Part shown: one piece after another, positions 22,564 to 28,911 of the stretch | Layout of the letters: each line of letters opens with the position of its first letter | How positions within the stretch are numbered: the first letter of the stretch is position 1 | IMG/VR virus record: IMGVR_UViG_3300030451_001249 | Coordinates: 1-33,042 of that record | Reading direction: 5' to 3' (one strand) | From: a virus | DNA length: 33,042 nt | The notes under the pieces: generated by a model | Database searches by the model: none | Told to the model about the DNA's origin: nothing | The model's input: only the letters and a program-made list of their open reading frames with translations | Translations under genes and position numbers: made by a program

Positions 22564-22596
22564 GTGCTGGGGTTACTCTCTCTCTTTCCCCAGCAC
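22564..22596 (+). promoter_or_regulatory. Perfect 9-bp hairpin just before the rightward genes
   Basis: GTGCTGGGG (22564-22572) and CCCCAGCAC (22588-22596) flank a 15-base pyrimidine-rich loop (TTACTCTCTCTCTTT). There is no T-run after it, so an intrinsic terminator is unlikely. The RBS (AAGGA) of the first rightward gene begins about 6 nt later. It is a likely 5'-leader stabiliser, regulatory stem or protein-binding site. Confidence 0.7.
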
Positions 22597-22612
22597 AACA
22601 AAAGGATAAATT

Positions 22613-22930
22613 ATGGAAACAACTAAAGACCTTCAGATCAAAGCATTAGTTACAGAAGTAAATAATTTAAAAAAAGATTTTGCATTAAAGTTAGAGGAAA
22701 TCCAAGCTTTGTATTTAGAAAATAAAAACTTCAGAAAGATAAACGAAGATCATCAAAAGCTTAATGGAGAACTAAGAAAGCAAATAGAAGAATTAAAACT
22801 TTCTAAAGTTCAGGCTGTTGAAGATGCTAAAAAAGAATCAGACGCATTAATGATGAATATGATTAATCGTTATGAAAAAAAAATAAATGAATTAGAAAAA
22901 GATGCAAAGGAGATGTTACTATACCCATGA
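22613..22930 (+). CDS. Coiled-coil protein, first rightward gene
   Basis: A 105-residue protein starting METTKDLQIKALVTEVNNLK, with heptad-like helix over almost its full length and a high share of Lys and Glu. An AAGGA lies 9-10 nt upstream of the ATG. The last bases overlap the next start (ATGA). No family recognised; long coiled coils in early phage genes can be scaffolds or inhibitors. Confidence 0.72.
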   Translation: METTKDLQIKALVTEVNNLKKDFALKLEEIQALYLENKNFRKINEDHQKLNGELRKQIEELKLSKVQAVEDAKKESDALMMNMINRYEKKINELEKDAKEMLLYP

Positions 22931-23037
22931 TGATATTTGGAAAAACAAAAGATGATTTAAAAGTTTTAGAACTTCACTATCGTAGAGAGTGGATTTGTTT
23001 TGCTGTAGGATTTATTTTAGGTGTAATTATATTTTAA
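22927..23037 (+). CDS. 36-residue tail-anchored membrane peptide
   Basis: ATG at 22927 overlaps the preceding TGA, and the TAA at 23035-23037 overlaps the next ATG (TAATG). The product begins MMIFGKTKDDLKVLELHYRR and ends EWICFAVGFILGVIIF. A charged cytoplasmic part with a C-terminal hydrophobic segment suggests a tail-anchored inner membrane peptide. Coupling on both sides supports its reality. Confidence 0.65.
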   Translation: MMIFGKTKDDLKVLELHYRREWICFAVGFILGVIIF

Positions 23038-23381
23038 TGGATAACTTAAATTTAAATAGCAAAGAAGCTTACAAGAAATTAGAAGAAGCATCTAATGCGT
23101 GGTCTGAGTGGCACAAGAAAGTTATTGTGTTAGATGAAGGTCGTAAAGCTACTTTCTCTAAGTGTGTTCTTAAACATAAGAAGATTGTTAAAACAATGTC
23201 TGAAGCAGAGCATGAAGCTAGAACCGATCAGGAATACAAAGACGTTGTTCAACATTATGCAGAAGCTGAAGAACAATTAATCAAAGCGAAGTTTCATTAT
23301 CAAAATTTAGATCGTTACTTATCTGTTAGACAAACAGAAATTAAACGAGACCTTGCTTTAGTATCTAAGCAAGAAGGATAA
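23037..23381 (+). CDS. Helical rightward-unit protein
   Basis: A 114-residue protein. I place the start at 23037 (MDNLNLNSKEAYKKLEEASN); a longer frame from 22989 would read through the membrane-peptide gene in the wrong frame. It is all helical, with AEHEARTDQEYKDVVQHYAE and LIKAKFHYQNLDRYLSVRQT. The long helices and charge recall UvsY-like recombination mediators or other small phage helical proteins, but I cannot assign one. Confidence 0.75.
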   Translation: MDNLNLNSKEAYKKLEEASNAWSEWHKKVIVLDEGRKATFSKCVLKHKKIVKTMSEAEHEARTDQEYKDVVQHYAEAEEQLIKAKFHYQNLDRYLSVRQTEIKRDLALVSKQEG

Positions 23382-23386
23382 ATTCT

Positions 23387-23497
23387 ATGCTCACTCAATT
23401 GCTCTTTGCATGGATAGGGTCGTCAGCGAGAGTTGGCGACCTGTTAAAGAATTTTGGGAAGAACATCGATAGTTCTTATACATGGCTATCACTTTGA
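23387..23497 (+). CDS. Possible 36-residue peptide
   Basis: ATG at 23387 follows AAGGA by 8-9 nt, and the frame reads MLTQLLFAWIGSSARVGDLL and continues KNFGKNIDSSYTWLSL. It occupies the same bases as the folded-RNA candidate, so either or both might be functional. The content is less AT-rich than the surrounding DNA. Confidence 0.35.
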   Translation: MLTQLLFAWIGSSARVGDLLKNFGKNIDSSYTWLSL

Positions 23498-23502
23498 ATT
23501 GA
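23395..23502 (+). ncRNA. Candidate structured RNA (multi-stem)
   Basis: The plus strand can form four nested helices: P1 TCAATT/AATTGA (23395-23400 with 23497-23502), P2 GATAG/CTATC (23413-23417 with 23486-23490), P3 GGTCGTC/GGCGACC (23418-23424 with 23435-23441; one G-U) and P4 AAGAAC/GTTCTT (23459-23464 with 23472-23477). P3 starts at the base right after P2, as in a coaxially stacked multiloop. The GC content rises here, and a terminator-like element follows at once. It does not resemble a tRNA, tmRNA or riboswitch I know. No covariation was tested. Confidence 0.45.
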
Positions 23503-23554
23503 CCCAAAATACTAGGGTGGATTTTTTTTATATTATTCCTCTTTCCACCCTAGT
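23502..23554. terminator. Terminator region between convergent units, with alternative stems
   Basis: The arm ACTAGGGTGG (23511-23520) pairs perfectly with CCACCCTAGT (23545-23554) across a 24-base loop. Alternatively its GGGT (23515-23518) pairs with ACCC (23502-23505), which puts the T8 run (23522-23529) just 3 nt after a short GC stem, the form of a weak intrinsic terminator. It lies where rightward and leftward transcription meet; the stop of the leftward gene (TAG, 23550-23552) is within the 3' arm. Confidence 0.6.
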
Positions 23555-23795
23555 TTAAAGTTATATCGAAAAGTTTTATATCTGTATCTTCGTGTATACC
23601 TGTATAGGAATATTCATAGTTGATAAGTTCTACATCGTTTCTTTTTCTAACTTCTTCAACCATCTCATTTACTTTTGTGAAATATGGAAAAGTATCTATG
23701 AATCTAAAATTTACAAAACTACCATAAGGATTGTTATTGGTTTCTAATTGTAATTCTAAATTAGTTATTACTGCATCAACTTTTAATTTGTCCAT
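23550..23795 (-). CDS. Last gene of the leftward unit, unknown
   Basis: An 81-residue protein starting MDKLKVDAVITNLELQLETN. It looks like a small alpha/beta domain, with SFVNFRFIDTFPYFTKVNEM and INYEYSYTGIHEDTDIKLFD. Its stop lies in the hairpin arm above. No family recognised. Confidence 0.62.
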   Translation of the reverse strand: MDKLKVDAVITNLELQLETNNNPYGSFVNFRFIDTFPYFTKVNEMVEEVRKRNDVELINYEYSYTGIHEDTDIKLFDITLN

Positions 23796-23830
23796 TTGGA
23801 CATATTATAGATTTACGATGTTAAATGAAA

Positions 23831-24217
23831 TTACTTTTTAAACTTTTTGATTGCTAAATCAGTAACCTTTAATCCGAAACTCGATGCTATTGCGGCAAGT
23901 AACGCATAAATATACCATTCAGGTAGTTGGTTTAAAGTATCAAATCCTTCTTTTAATTTTTCTATCCATTCTGGTTTACCAAGAAAGATAGAACCAAAAA
24001 CTATTAGTAATGGTAATGACAAGATAATGGTAAACCACTCATCACGCCATGAATTATCCATAGCTGTTTGTTTTGCTACTTCATATTGAATTTTACCATC
24101 AAGCATTTTTTCATAGTGTCTTTGTTCAGCCAAAGCTTGTATTTGCTTTGTTTCGCTTTTAGTCTTCATAACTTTAAAACCTGAACTAACTACTTGACCT
24201 ACAATGTTCCAAATCAT
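23831..24217 (-). CDS. Holin candidate with two to three membrane segments
   Basis: A 128-residue protein starting MIWNIVGQVVSSGFKVMKTK. After an N-terminal helical part, it has membrane segments EWFTIILSLPLLIVFGSIFL and LPEWYIYALLAAIASSFGLKV, ending in a basic tail (DLAIKKFKK). The order 'VxxSGF...W-R-D-E-W' and 'SSFGLKVTDLAIKK' resembles the GTA_holin_3TM type. It is in the same unit as the M15 endolysin. AGGAG precedes the start. Confidence 0.75.
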   Translation of the reverse strand: MIWNIVGQVVSSGFKVMKTKSETKQIQALAEQRHYEKMLDGKIQYEVAKQTAMDNSWRDEWFTIILSLPLLIVFGSIFLGKPEWIEKLKEGFDTLNQLPEWYIYALLAAIASSFGLKVTDLAIKKFKK

Positions 24218-24454
24218 TTAATCTCCTAAAAATTCTTTTTCTAATTCGCAATAATGTATAATTTTATCTAAATCTTCTTTACCATTTTTTTTGTTATAAC
24301 GACAGGCATATTTGATTATACAACCCTGAATAAAACTAAGCTTATTCTTCCTTATAAACTCTATAGGCTGTATCTTAAAGTTAGTGTAGTGCTTACCCCC
24401 AACTTGACGATCAGTGGCCTTCTCTGTGGCTCTCTGTGGCTTTAATCTAAACAA
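24218..24454 (-). CDS. DUF3310 protein (T7 gp1.7-like)
   Basis: A 78-residue protein with the DUF3310 core: RQVGGKHYTNFKIQPIEFIR, then FIQGCIIKYACRYNKKNGKE, DLDKIIHYCELEKEF. This family includes T7 gp1.7, a nucleotide kinase. No ATG exists in frame; the start appears to be TTG at 24454, overlapping the metallophosphoesterase stop. Between start and core lies the 10-bp tandem repeat described separately, which could have displaced the original start. The function as a nucleotide kinase is by family only. Confidence 0.85.
   Translation of the reverse strand: MFRLKPQRATEKATDRQVGGKHYTNFKIQPIEFIRKNKLSFIQGCIIKYACRYNKKNGKEDLDKIIHYCELEKEFLGD
24421..24440. repeat. Exact 10-bp tandem duplication in the 5' end of the DUF3310 gene
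   Basis: TCTCTGTGGC occurs twice back to back on the plus strand. On the coding strand this is GCCACAGAGA repeated. Because 10 is not a multiple of 3, gain or loss of one unit changes the reading frame of the gene start. A third, partial and diverged copy (AGGCCACTGA) follows on the coding strand. Confidence 0.9.
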
Positions 24455-25148
24455 TTTTACCTATCCAATCTCCCTTTTTGTCTAAAACCATAGGAAGTAG
24501 TCTAGGGTAGCCATTTAGTATAATTCCACAACCTAATATAAATCTGGTCTTAAAATTTTTTGCGTAAGCGAAAGCCATCGACTTCTGATTTATCATGCAA
24601 CCTACATTCATACCAAAAAATAGATTATCAGGATTTGCCCACCATGACACTACAAATTTTGTATGATAATGGCCTTGTACACAACTCATACCCATAGCCT
24701 GACTTGTTTTTAGTACATCTGCTGATCTTCCATGAGTAAAAAAACATCTTTGGCCATTAGACATTGTAAGTGTTAAATCATCTATCCACTTCCATTTTTT
24801 TGTACCTAAGAACTCTCCATAGTCTTTTAAGAACTCTTTGCTCATACCATATTTTAAGGCTCGTCTATAAACTAAGCTAGAATGGTTACTATCTACTTCT
24901 GTAACTTTTGGAAATATATCTTCTAATTCTTTTATATATTTTTTGGCTTCTTTTAATTCTTGTCCAGCAGAGAAAAGATCAGGGTTACTATCGTGCATAG
25001 AGATCGCATGAAAGTCTAAGCTATCTCCAATATTTATTATTGTATCTGGTTTAAATTCTTTTTTGATTTCTTTTAAAAATTTAATTGAGTCTTTGTGATG
25101 ATATGGAATGTGCATATCAGAAATAACTAAAATTTTCTTATGACTCAT
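24447..25148 (-). CDS. Calcineurin-like metallophosphoesterase
   Basis: A 233-residue protein with all core motifs: SDMHIPYH (D11, H13), NIGDSLDF (D42), VDSNHSSL (N88-H89), FFTHGR (H139) and QGHYHT (GHYH 159-162). These are the metal ligands of the family that hydrolyses phosphodiesters or phosphomonoesters. It is in the lysis/late-unit part between the XhlA-like and DUF3310 genes. Substrate unknown: candidate roles are nucleotide metabolism or DNA end processing. The sequence is complete and of normal length. Confidence 0.92.
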   Translation of the reverse strand: MSHKKILVISDMHIPYHHKDSIKFLKEIKKEFKPDTIINIGDSLDFHAISMHDSNPDLFSAGQELKEAKKYIKELEDIFPKVTEVDSNHSSLVYRRALKYGMSKEFLKDYGEFLGTKKWKWIDDLTLTMSNGQRCFFTHGRSADVLKTSQAMGMSCVQGHYHTKFVVSWWANPDNLFFGMNVGCMINQKSMAFAYAKNFKTRFILGCGIILNGYPRLLPMVLDKKGDWIGKIV

Positions 25149-25190
25149 ACAATTATTGCTTGTACAAGTATTTTAATTAAAAGTAAAGAT

Positions 25191-25385
25191 TTAGACTTTT
25201 TCGATTAGTAGCATAATGACATATGCCATTGAACTGATTAATGCACCAACAGAGATGAGCATTATCTTTTCTATTCTGTTTATTTGAGATTGTAGATCAT
25301 GAATTTTATCATGAGTTGCTTTTTGCATTATTCTACATAGCTTCTCATGAGATTCTATTTTTTCTAAAGCTGATTTATTACTCAT
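25191..25385 (-). CDS. XhlA-like membrane protein, holin accessory candidate
   Basis: A 64-residue protein: N-terminal charged coiled coil (HEKLCRIMQKATHDKIHDLQ and INRIEKI), then one C-terminal membrane segment MLISVGALISSMAYVIMLLI. The XhlA/haemolysin-associated layout is shared with phage lysis accessory proteins that act with a holin. The ATG overlaps the upstream TGA (ATGA). Confidence 0.72.
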   Translation of the reverse strand: MSNKSALEKIESHEKLCRIMQKATHDKIHDLQSQINRIEKIMLISVGALISSMAYVIMLLIEKV

Positions 25386-25630
25386 TTCTTTTTCCTTGTC
25401 TTTCTTCTCAAGTCAGTATCATGCTTTCTGCTTCCTCTTAAAAAAGAATTAACTCTAGCCATAGCCCAACCAGCCATAGGTATTTTAGGTCTTGAACCTG
25501 AAGATAACCATGCCCCTTGTCCTCGTCTATAAACTTTCTTTAATTGTCCTAATGTAATATTTTTTCTGTTTTTTGCTTTTGCTCTAAGTGTAGATATTAC
25601 TCTTGCAGAAAGTGGTCTTGCTCTTGCCAT
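25382..25630 (-). CDS. Basic conserved phage protein
   Basis: An 82-residue, Arg/Lys-rich protein starting MARARPLSARVISTLRAKAK. The middle KNITLGQLKKVYRRGQGAWL and AWAM-like segment (GWAMARVNSFLRGS) is a pattern repeated in marine phages. The end is a run of basic residues. Coupled on both sides to neighbours by stop/start overlaps. Likely DNA- or virion-associated. Confidence 0.75.
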   Translation of the reverse strand: MARARPLSARVISTLRAKAKNRKNITLGQLKKVYRRGQGAWLSSGSRPKIPMAGWAMARVNSFLRGSRKHDTDLRRKTRKKK

Positions 25631-25797
25631 TATTTAACTCTCGCTTTGAACATTGATAGAGGAATAGTAGCACCAGATTTATATAGACTAGCCATAGTTT
25701 TTAATAACTTAGCTCTTGAACCTCTTTTCTTACCCTTTAAACCAGATAGGTATTTCTTAGGGATTTTAGTTTTTTTATCTCGTGCTACTTTTCTCAT
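25630..25797 (-). CDS. 55-residue basic protein
   Basis: ATG at 25797 (TAATG with the upstream stop) gives MRKVARDKKTKIPKKYLSGL and continues KGKKRGSRAKLLKTMASLYK to FKARVK. The TAA at 25632-25630 overlaps the next ATG. The 'IPKKYLSGLKG-x-KR' motif is one I know from small marine phage proteins. Strongly basic. Function unknown. Confidence 0.7.
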   Translation of the reverse strand: MRKVARDKKTKIPKKYLSGLKGKKRGSRAKLLKTMASLYKSGATIPLSMFKARVK

Positions 25798-25886
25798 TAC
25801 TTTTTCTTCTTTTTCTTTTTCATCATTTTAGATTTTTTTGGTGGTCTTCCTCTTTTAGACCCATATGTTCCTTTTCCCATTGGCAT
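25797..25886 (-). CDS. 29-residue polylysine peptide
   Basis: ATG at 25886 follows AGGAG with an ideal gap (AGGAGAAAGCT-ATG). The product is MPMGKGTYGSKRGRPPKKSK followed by MM and seven lysines, then TAA overlapping the next ATG. About half of its residues are basic. The GRPPKK segment resembles an AT-hook core (RGRP), which binds the minor groove of AT-rich DNA. Confidence 0.62.
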   Translation of the reverse strand: MPMGKGTYGSKRGRPPKKSKMMKKKKKKK

Positions 25887-25898
25887 AGCTTTCTCCTA

Positions 25899-26378
25899 TT
25901 AGTTAGTCATTTTACCACCTGACCATTTAGCATCAGGCAATCCATTTGTATAAGACTTTCCATCAAATGTTAATACTTGTTTTCTATTTTTTCCATTTGT
26001 AAATGATACATGAATCCAACCACTGTTAGCTTCTCCTGTCCAATATTCTAAAATTAGTTGGTCAAAGTCGCAGTTATGTTGAATCCATAAAGCTACTTGA
26101 AGATTAGATACTCCAGCAATCTCAAAATCAGTTGCGTTTCCTGTAGTGTGTTGTGATGTAGGTTTTGAACCTATTGCTTCACATAACTCTGGCGATCTAT
26201 AACCAGATGTAATTGTGATAGGTTTATCAAACTTTGCTCTTACAGGCTCAAGTATTTCATAGCATAAATCTGTAAGATTTTTTATCTCTCCACTTCCAGC
26301 TTTATTTTTAATACCTTTTCTTGTAGCAGTTTGTGATTTTTCAAATTCTTCTAATTTAAAATGCTTTGATAATTGCAT
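25899..26378 (-). CDS. Peptidase M15-type endolysin
   Basis: A 159-residue enzyme with start ATG at 26378 (MQLSKHFKLEEFEKSQTATR), 2 nt after the upstream stop with an AGGTAG as RBS; an upstream start would put it into the fibre gene. Zinc ligands are clear: SGYRS (58-62), SQHTTGNATDF (H77, D84), the catalytic Glu near 111 (LILEY) and WIHVSF (H123). This is the L-alanyl-D-glutamate/D-Ala-D-Ala peptidase fold (VanY/L5-like) that cuts peptidoglycan cross-links. No signal peptide, so it depends on a holin. Confidence 0.92.
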   Translation of the reverse strand: MQLSKHFKLEEFEKSQTATRKGIKNKAGSGEIKNLTDLCYEILEPVRAKFDKPITITSGYRSPELCEAIGSKPTSQHTTGNATDFEIAGVSNLQVALWIQHNCDFDQLILEYWTGEANSGWIHVSFTNGKNRKQVLTFDGKSYTNGLPDAKWSGGKMTN

Positions 26379-26380
26379 TA

Positions 26381-27475
26381 CTACCTCGCTGTTGTTGGGA
26401 TTCCTGTAGATGTAACAAAAGGTGCTTCTGCAACTGCCCAATATAGATATGTTGCACTTGCATTAATATCTGCATCAGTACCTCTTAATTTAAAACCATT
26501 GCTTAAAATATCTACTGCAAAAGCAGATGCTTTATTTTCTGCATTAGTATTATTTGCTGTAGGGTGTTGAGTTTGATTAGGGTTCATTTGACCAAAGTTT
26601 TGTAAGGCTGATGTACCACTTCGTTTATTATCTTTTATAACCCAATCGCCTGTACTAGCATGTCTTTTTATAATCAATAGTGCGGGTTTGAATCCTAGAT
26701 AGGTTAAACTTCCATCACTTGAATTATTTCCTGAATAACGGCCAAATCGAGCAAATCCCTGAACATTTGCAAACACATAAGCAACATAAGTACCACCACT
26801 TGCATTTACTTCTGTAGAATTTCCTAAACTAAAAACTGAAGATGTTGGTGCTGTATCATTCCATCTATTAGTGGCTGATGCTGATGCCTCGTCTCCATCT
26901 AAAAAACCATATTGATTTTCTGGTGTGCTTGTACTTCTTCCAACATGATAGGTTTGCCATCTTCCTGTTGTGTCTCTCCTTTTTACAATAATAAATTTAG
27001 GCACTGCACCTAACCCATGACCAACTGTAGCTCCAGAAGTTCCATTTCCCGTAAAAGACACAATAGAGAATCCAGAAGTAGTTGATGCTGAAACACTTGC
27101 GGTTATACTTCCATCTGTGTTTGATGATGCTGTGCCACCCGCTAACCAATTCCATGCTACATTTGAATCAGAACTTCCATTAAGATTTGGATTCGTACCA
27201 AGTGTAAATCCATCGCTATCTACTGATTTGACAGTGTTACTTGCTTCATCTTCACTACTATTATCATTAGATGCAAGTCTTTTTGTGTTTGACCCACCAC
27301 CAATACCTCTTACAGTATCAAATAAACCATGATTAACAGCATCAGTTCGATTTTTTTGCCAAATAAAATCAGGTTGAAATCCTACTCCTGTAATAGCATG
27401 ATCGTCAGTACCATTTCCTGTGTAAATAACAGTATTAAAATATTTTGTTGGGTCGTTTATTGTAGTGTAAGCCAT
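26381..27475 (-). CDS. Fibre/receptor-binding candidate, DUF7483-like
   Basis: A 364-residue protein made of repeated beta-rich units. 'F-x-P-x-F/L-I-x-x-K' appears three times: VGFQPDFIWQKNRTDAVNHG, LGAVPKFIIVKRRDTTGRW and LGFKPALLIIKRHASTGDW. Around these are Ser/Thr/Gly-rich loops. This arrangement is common in marine phage fibre proteins annotated as DUF7483. The ATG overlaps the LamG-gene stop (TAATGG). It likely forms part of a tail fibre or spike that binds the host surface. Confidence 0.7.
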   Translation of the reverse strand: MAYTTINDPTKYFNTVIYTGNGTDDHAITGVGFQPDFIWQKNRTDAVNHGLFDTVRGIGGGSNTKRLASNDNSSEDEASNTVKSVDSDGFTLGTNPNLNGSSDSNVAWNWLAGGTASSNTDGSITASVSASTTSGFSIVSFTGNGTSGATVGHGLGAVPKFIIVKRRDTTGRWQTYHVGRSTSTPENQYGFLDGDEASASATNRWNDTAPTSSVFSLGNSTEVNASGGTYVAYVFANVQGFARFGRYSGNNSSDGSLTYLGFKPALLIIKRHASTGDWVIKDNKRSGTSALQNFGQMNPNQTQHPTANNTNAENKASAFAVDILSNGFKLRGTDADINASATYLYWAVAEAPFVTSTGIPTTAR

Positions 27476-28911
27476 TATCCATACTCCGCTAAGTTTTTAG
27501 TGCATAGTGCATAATATCCTGTTGGTACAGTATATTCAAAATTTCCATATCCATTAGCATCACTATTTCCTGATGAAATTGAATAAGGTGGATTTCCAAA
27601 ATTAGCTAACATAACTTGAGTGCCTGTGCTTCCTGTTCCACCATTTCCACCTACTGCAAATCCTATGTAGTCAGATGTCATTGGTGCAGTTCCTACATAT
27701 CCTGTTCCAGCACTAGGGTCGCCAGAATTTTGCCATGTTCCATTTTTTCCAAAATAAATTCTTCCTGTAGTTCCATCGAAAGCAACTTGAATAATATCGT
27801 TATTTCCCCAAGTTGAGGCTGTTAATAATGATGAACCACCTTGTTTTATTGCACCACTAGTTTGATAACCTATAGAATCATCTGGCCTATCTGAATTATA
27901 TCCTATACCACCTGACCAACCTATTAAATCATTAATTCCAACCACAGGCTCTCCATAAGCCGCAGTTCCTGACATTTTAAATTCTGCATACCATTTACCA
28001 TTATTGTTTATAGCAATATTAGAATGTGCATTTCCTGATGAACCAACTACAGAAAAAGATACTTTTGTATTTCCTTCTTCAACTGCACTTTCAGAATCAT
28101 TTTCTGCATAATCGCTAAAAAAATTTGCAAAATTATTTGTTGGTGTATCAGTTGTTTGGTCAGTAGATGTTAAATTATTTATTGTCCAATCATTATTGTT
28201 TCCTGATACATCATTTCCTAAAGAACTAGAATCTGCAAAATCTAAGTAATATCCATTAGAGCCAAAAGTTAAATTATCTTTACAATCTTTTGGAATCCAA
28301 ATATTTGATGCAGAATCATATTCTCCAAATGAATCTGGTGTTAATGCTTGACCATCAAGAAAAAATATTTCTGCCATATATCCATTGAAATCGCCACTAT
28401 TATTCCAACTTTGTCTTGCAATATTATGGGTTACGTTATTATTAATTTGGGCATCATAATTTTGAGTTGGGTTTTGACTAGAACTAAATGAAGTTATCCT
28501 AGAACCATTGTGATAAATTTTCATTCTATCTCCAGCAGTAGCATTTCCTGTATCCCATACAAAAACTAAATGAGACCAAGCAGAATAATCTCTGAATAAT
28601 TGGTTTGTTGTTAAATTTCCAATTGTACTAGCACTGCCTGTATCATATTCTGACCAATTAACTGAATCATTTGAAAGTTTTATAGTTCCCTCATCTTGAC
28701 CTGATGTACCAGCAACTAACAAACCATTGTTATTCCCTGAACCTCTACCAGATAATTTAATCCATAAAGAAAATGTAAATTTTTTTCTATTACCAGCACT
28801 AGAAAATGTTTTTATTAAACAATGATCTGAACGATCAAATCTGCATGAATTAGCGATTTCATATCTATCATCTGCAACTGAATTAGTACCAAGTATTAAT
28901 GGTGCTGTCAT
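27475..28911 (-). CDS. LamG/SPRY-like fibre protein
   Basis: A 478-residue protein. The N-terminal half is a LamG/concanavalin A-like jellyroll: CLIKTFSSAGNRKKFTFSLW, IKLSG ... FVWDTGNATAGDRMKIYHNG and GYMAEIFFLDGQALTPDSFG. The C-terminal half has a second beta-sandwich, with NNNGKWYAEFKMSG, GYNSDRPDDSIGY and IQVAFDGTTGRIYFGKNGTW, typical of B30.2/SPRY domains. Carbohydrate or protein binding is expected. The order next to the DUF7483-like protein suggests a common adhesion apparatus. Confidence 0.8.
   Translation of the reverse strand: MTAPLILGTNSVADDRYEIANSCRFDRSDHCLIKTFSSAGNRKKFTFSLWIKLSGRGSGNNNGLLVAGTSGQDEGTIKLSNDSVNWSEYDTGSASTIGNLTTNQLFRDYSAWSHLVFVWDTGNATAGDRMKIYHNGSRITSFSSSQNPTQNYDAQINNNVTHNIARQSWNNSGDFNGYMAEIFFLDGQALTPDSFGEYDSASNIWIPKDCKDNLTFGSNGYYLDFADSSSLGNDVSGNNNDWTINNLTSTDQTTDTPTNNFANFFSDYAENDSESAVEEGNTKVSFSVVGSSGNAHSNIAINNNGKWYAEFKMSGTAAYGEPVVGINDLIGWSGGIGYNSDRPDDSIGYQTSGAIKQGGSSLLTASTWGNNDIIQVAFDGTTGRIYFGKNGTWQNSGDPSAGTGYVGTAPMTSDYIGFAVGGNGGTGSTGTQVMLANFGNPPYSISSGNSDANGYGNFEYTVPTGYYALCTKNLAEYG

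Larger units (their letters stand above)
22288..22612. promoter_or_regulatory. Divergent control region between the two transcription units
   Basis: This 325-bp AT-rich stretch has no convincing gene and is the only divergent junction between the two multigene units. It holds several dyads: AATGTACATT (22335-22344), GTTGT-ATTT-ACAAC (22350-22363), AATGC-GTAA-GCATT (22506-22519) and a 9-bp hairpin (22564-22596). A leftward promoter candidate lies at 22415-22443. For rightward transcription I see only weak -10-like boxes (TATACT at 22545-22550) without a convincing -35. The region is the natural site for the XRE regulator to act and might also hold the origin. Confidence 0.7.

Noticed and set aside
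22989-23036. Upstream start for the 114-residue rightward protein
   Set aside because: The extra 16 codons overlap the membrane peptide in another frame; the ATG at 23037 is coupled by TAATG and is the natural start.
23386-23510. tRNA or tmRNA gene
   Set aside because: The helices do not have acceptor, D, anticodon and T-arm spacing, no GTTCRA-type T loop or CCA end is present.
26379-26441. Longer N terminus for the M15 peptidase
   Set aside because: It would run into the fibre gene and gives a non-conserved Cys-rich start; the ATG at 26378 has an RBS and begins the canonical LSKHF sequence.
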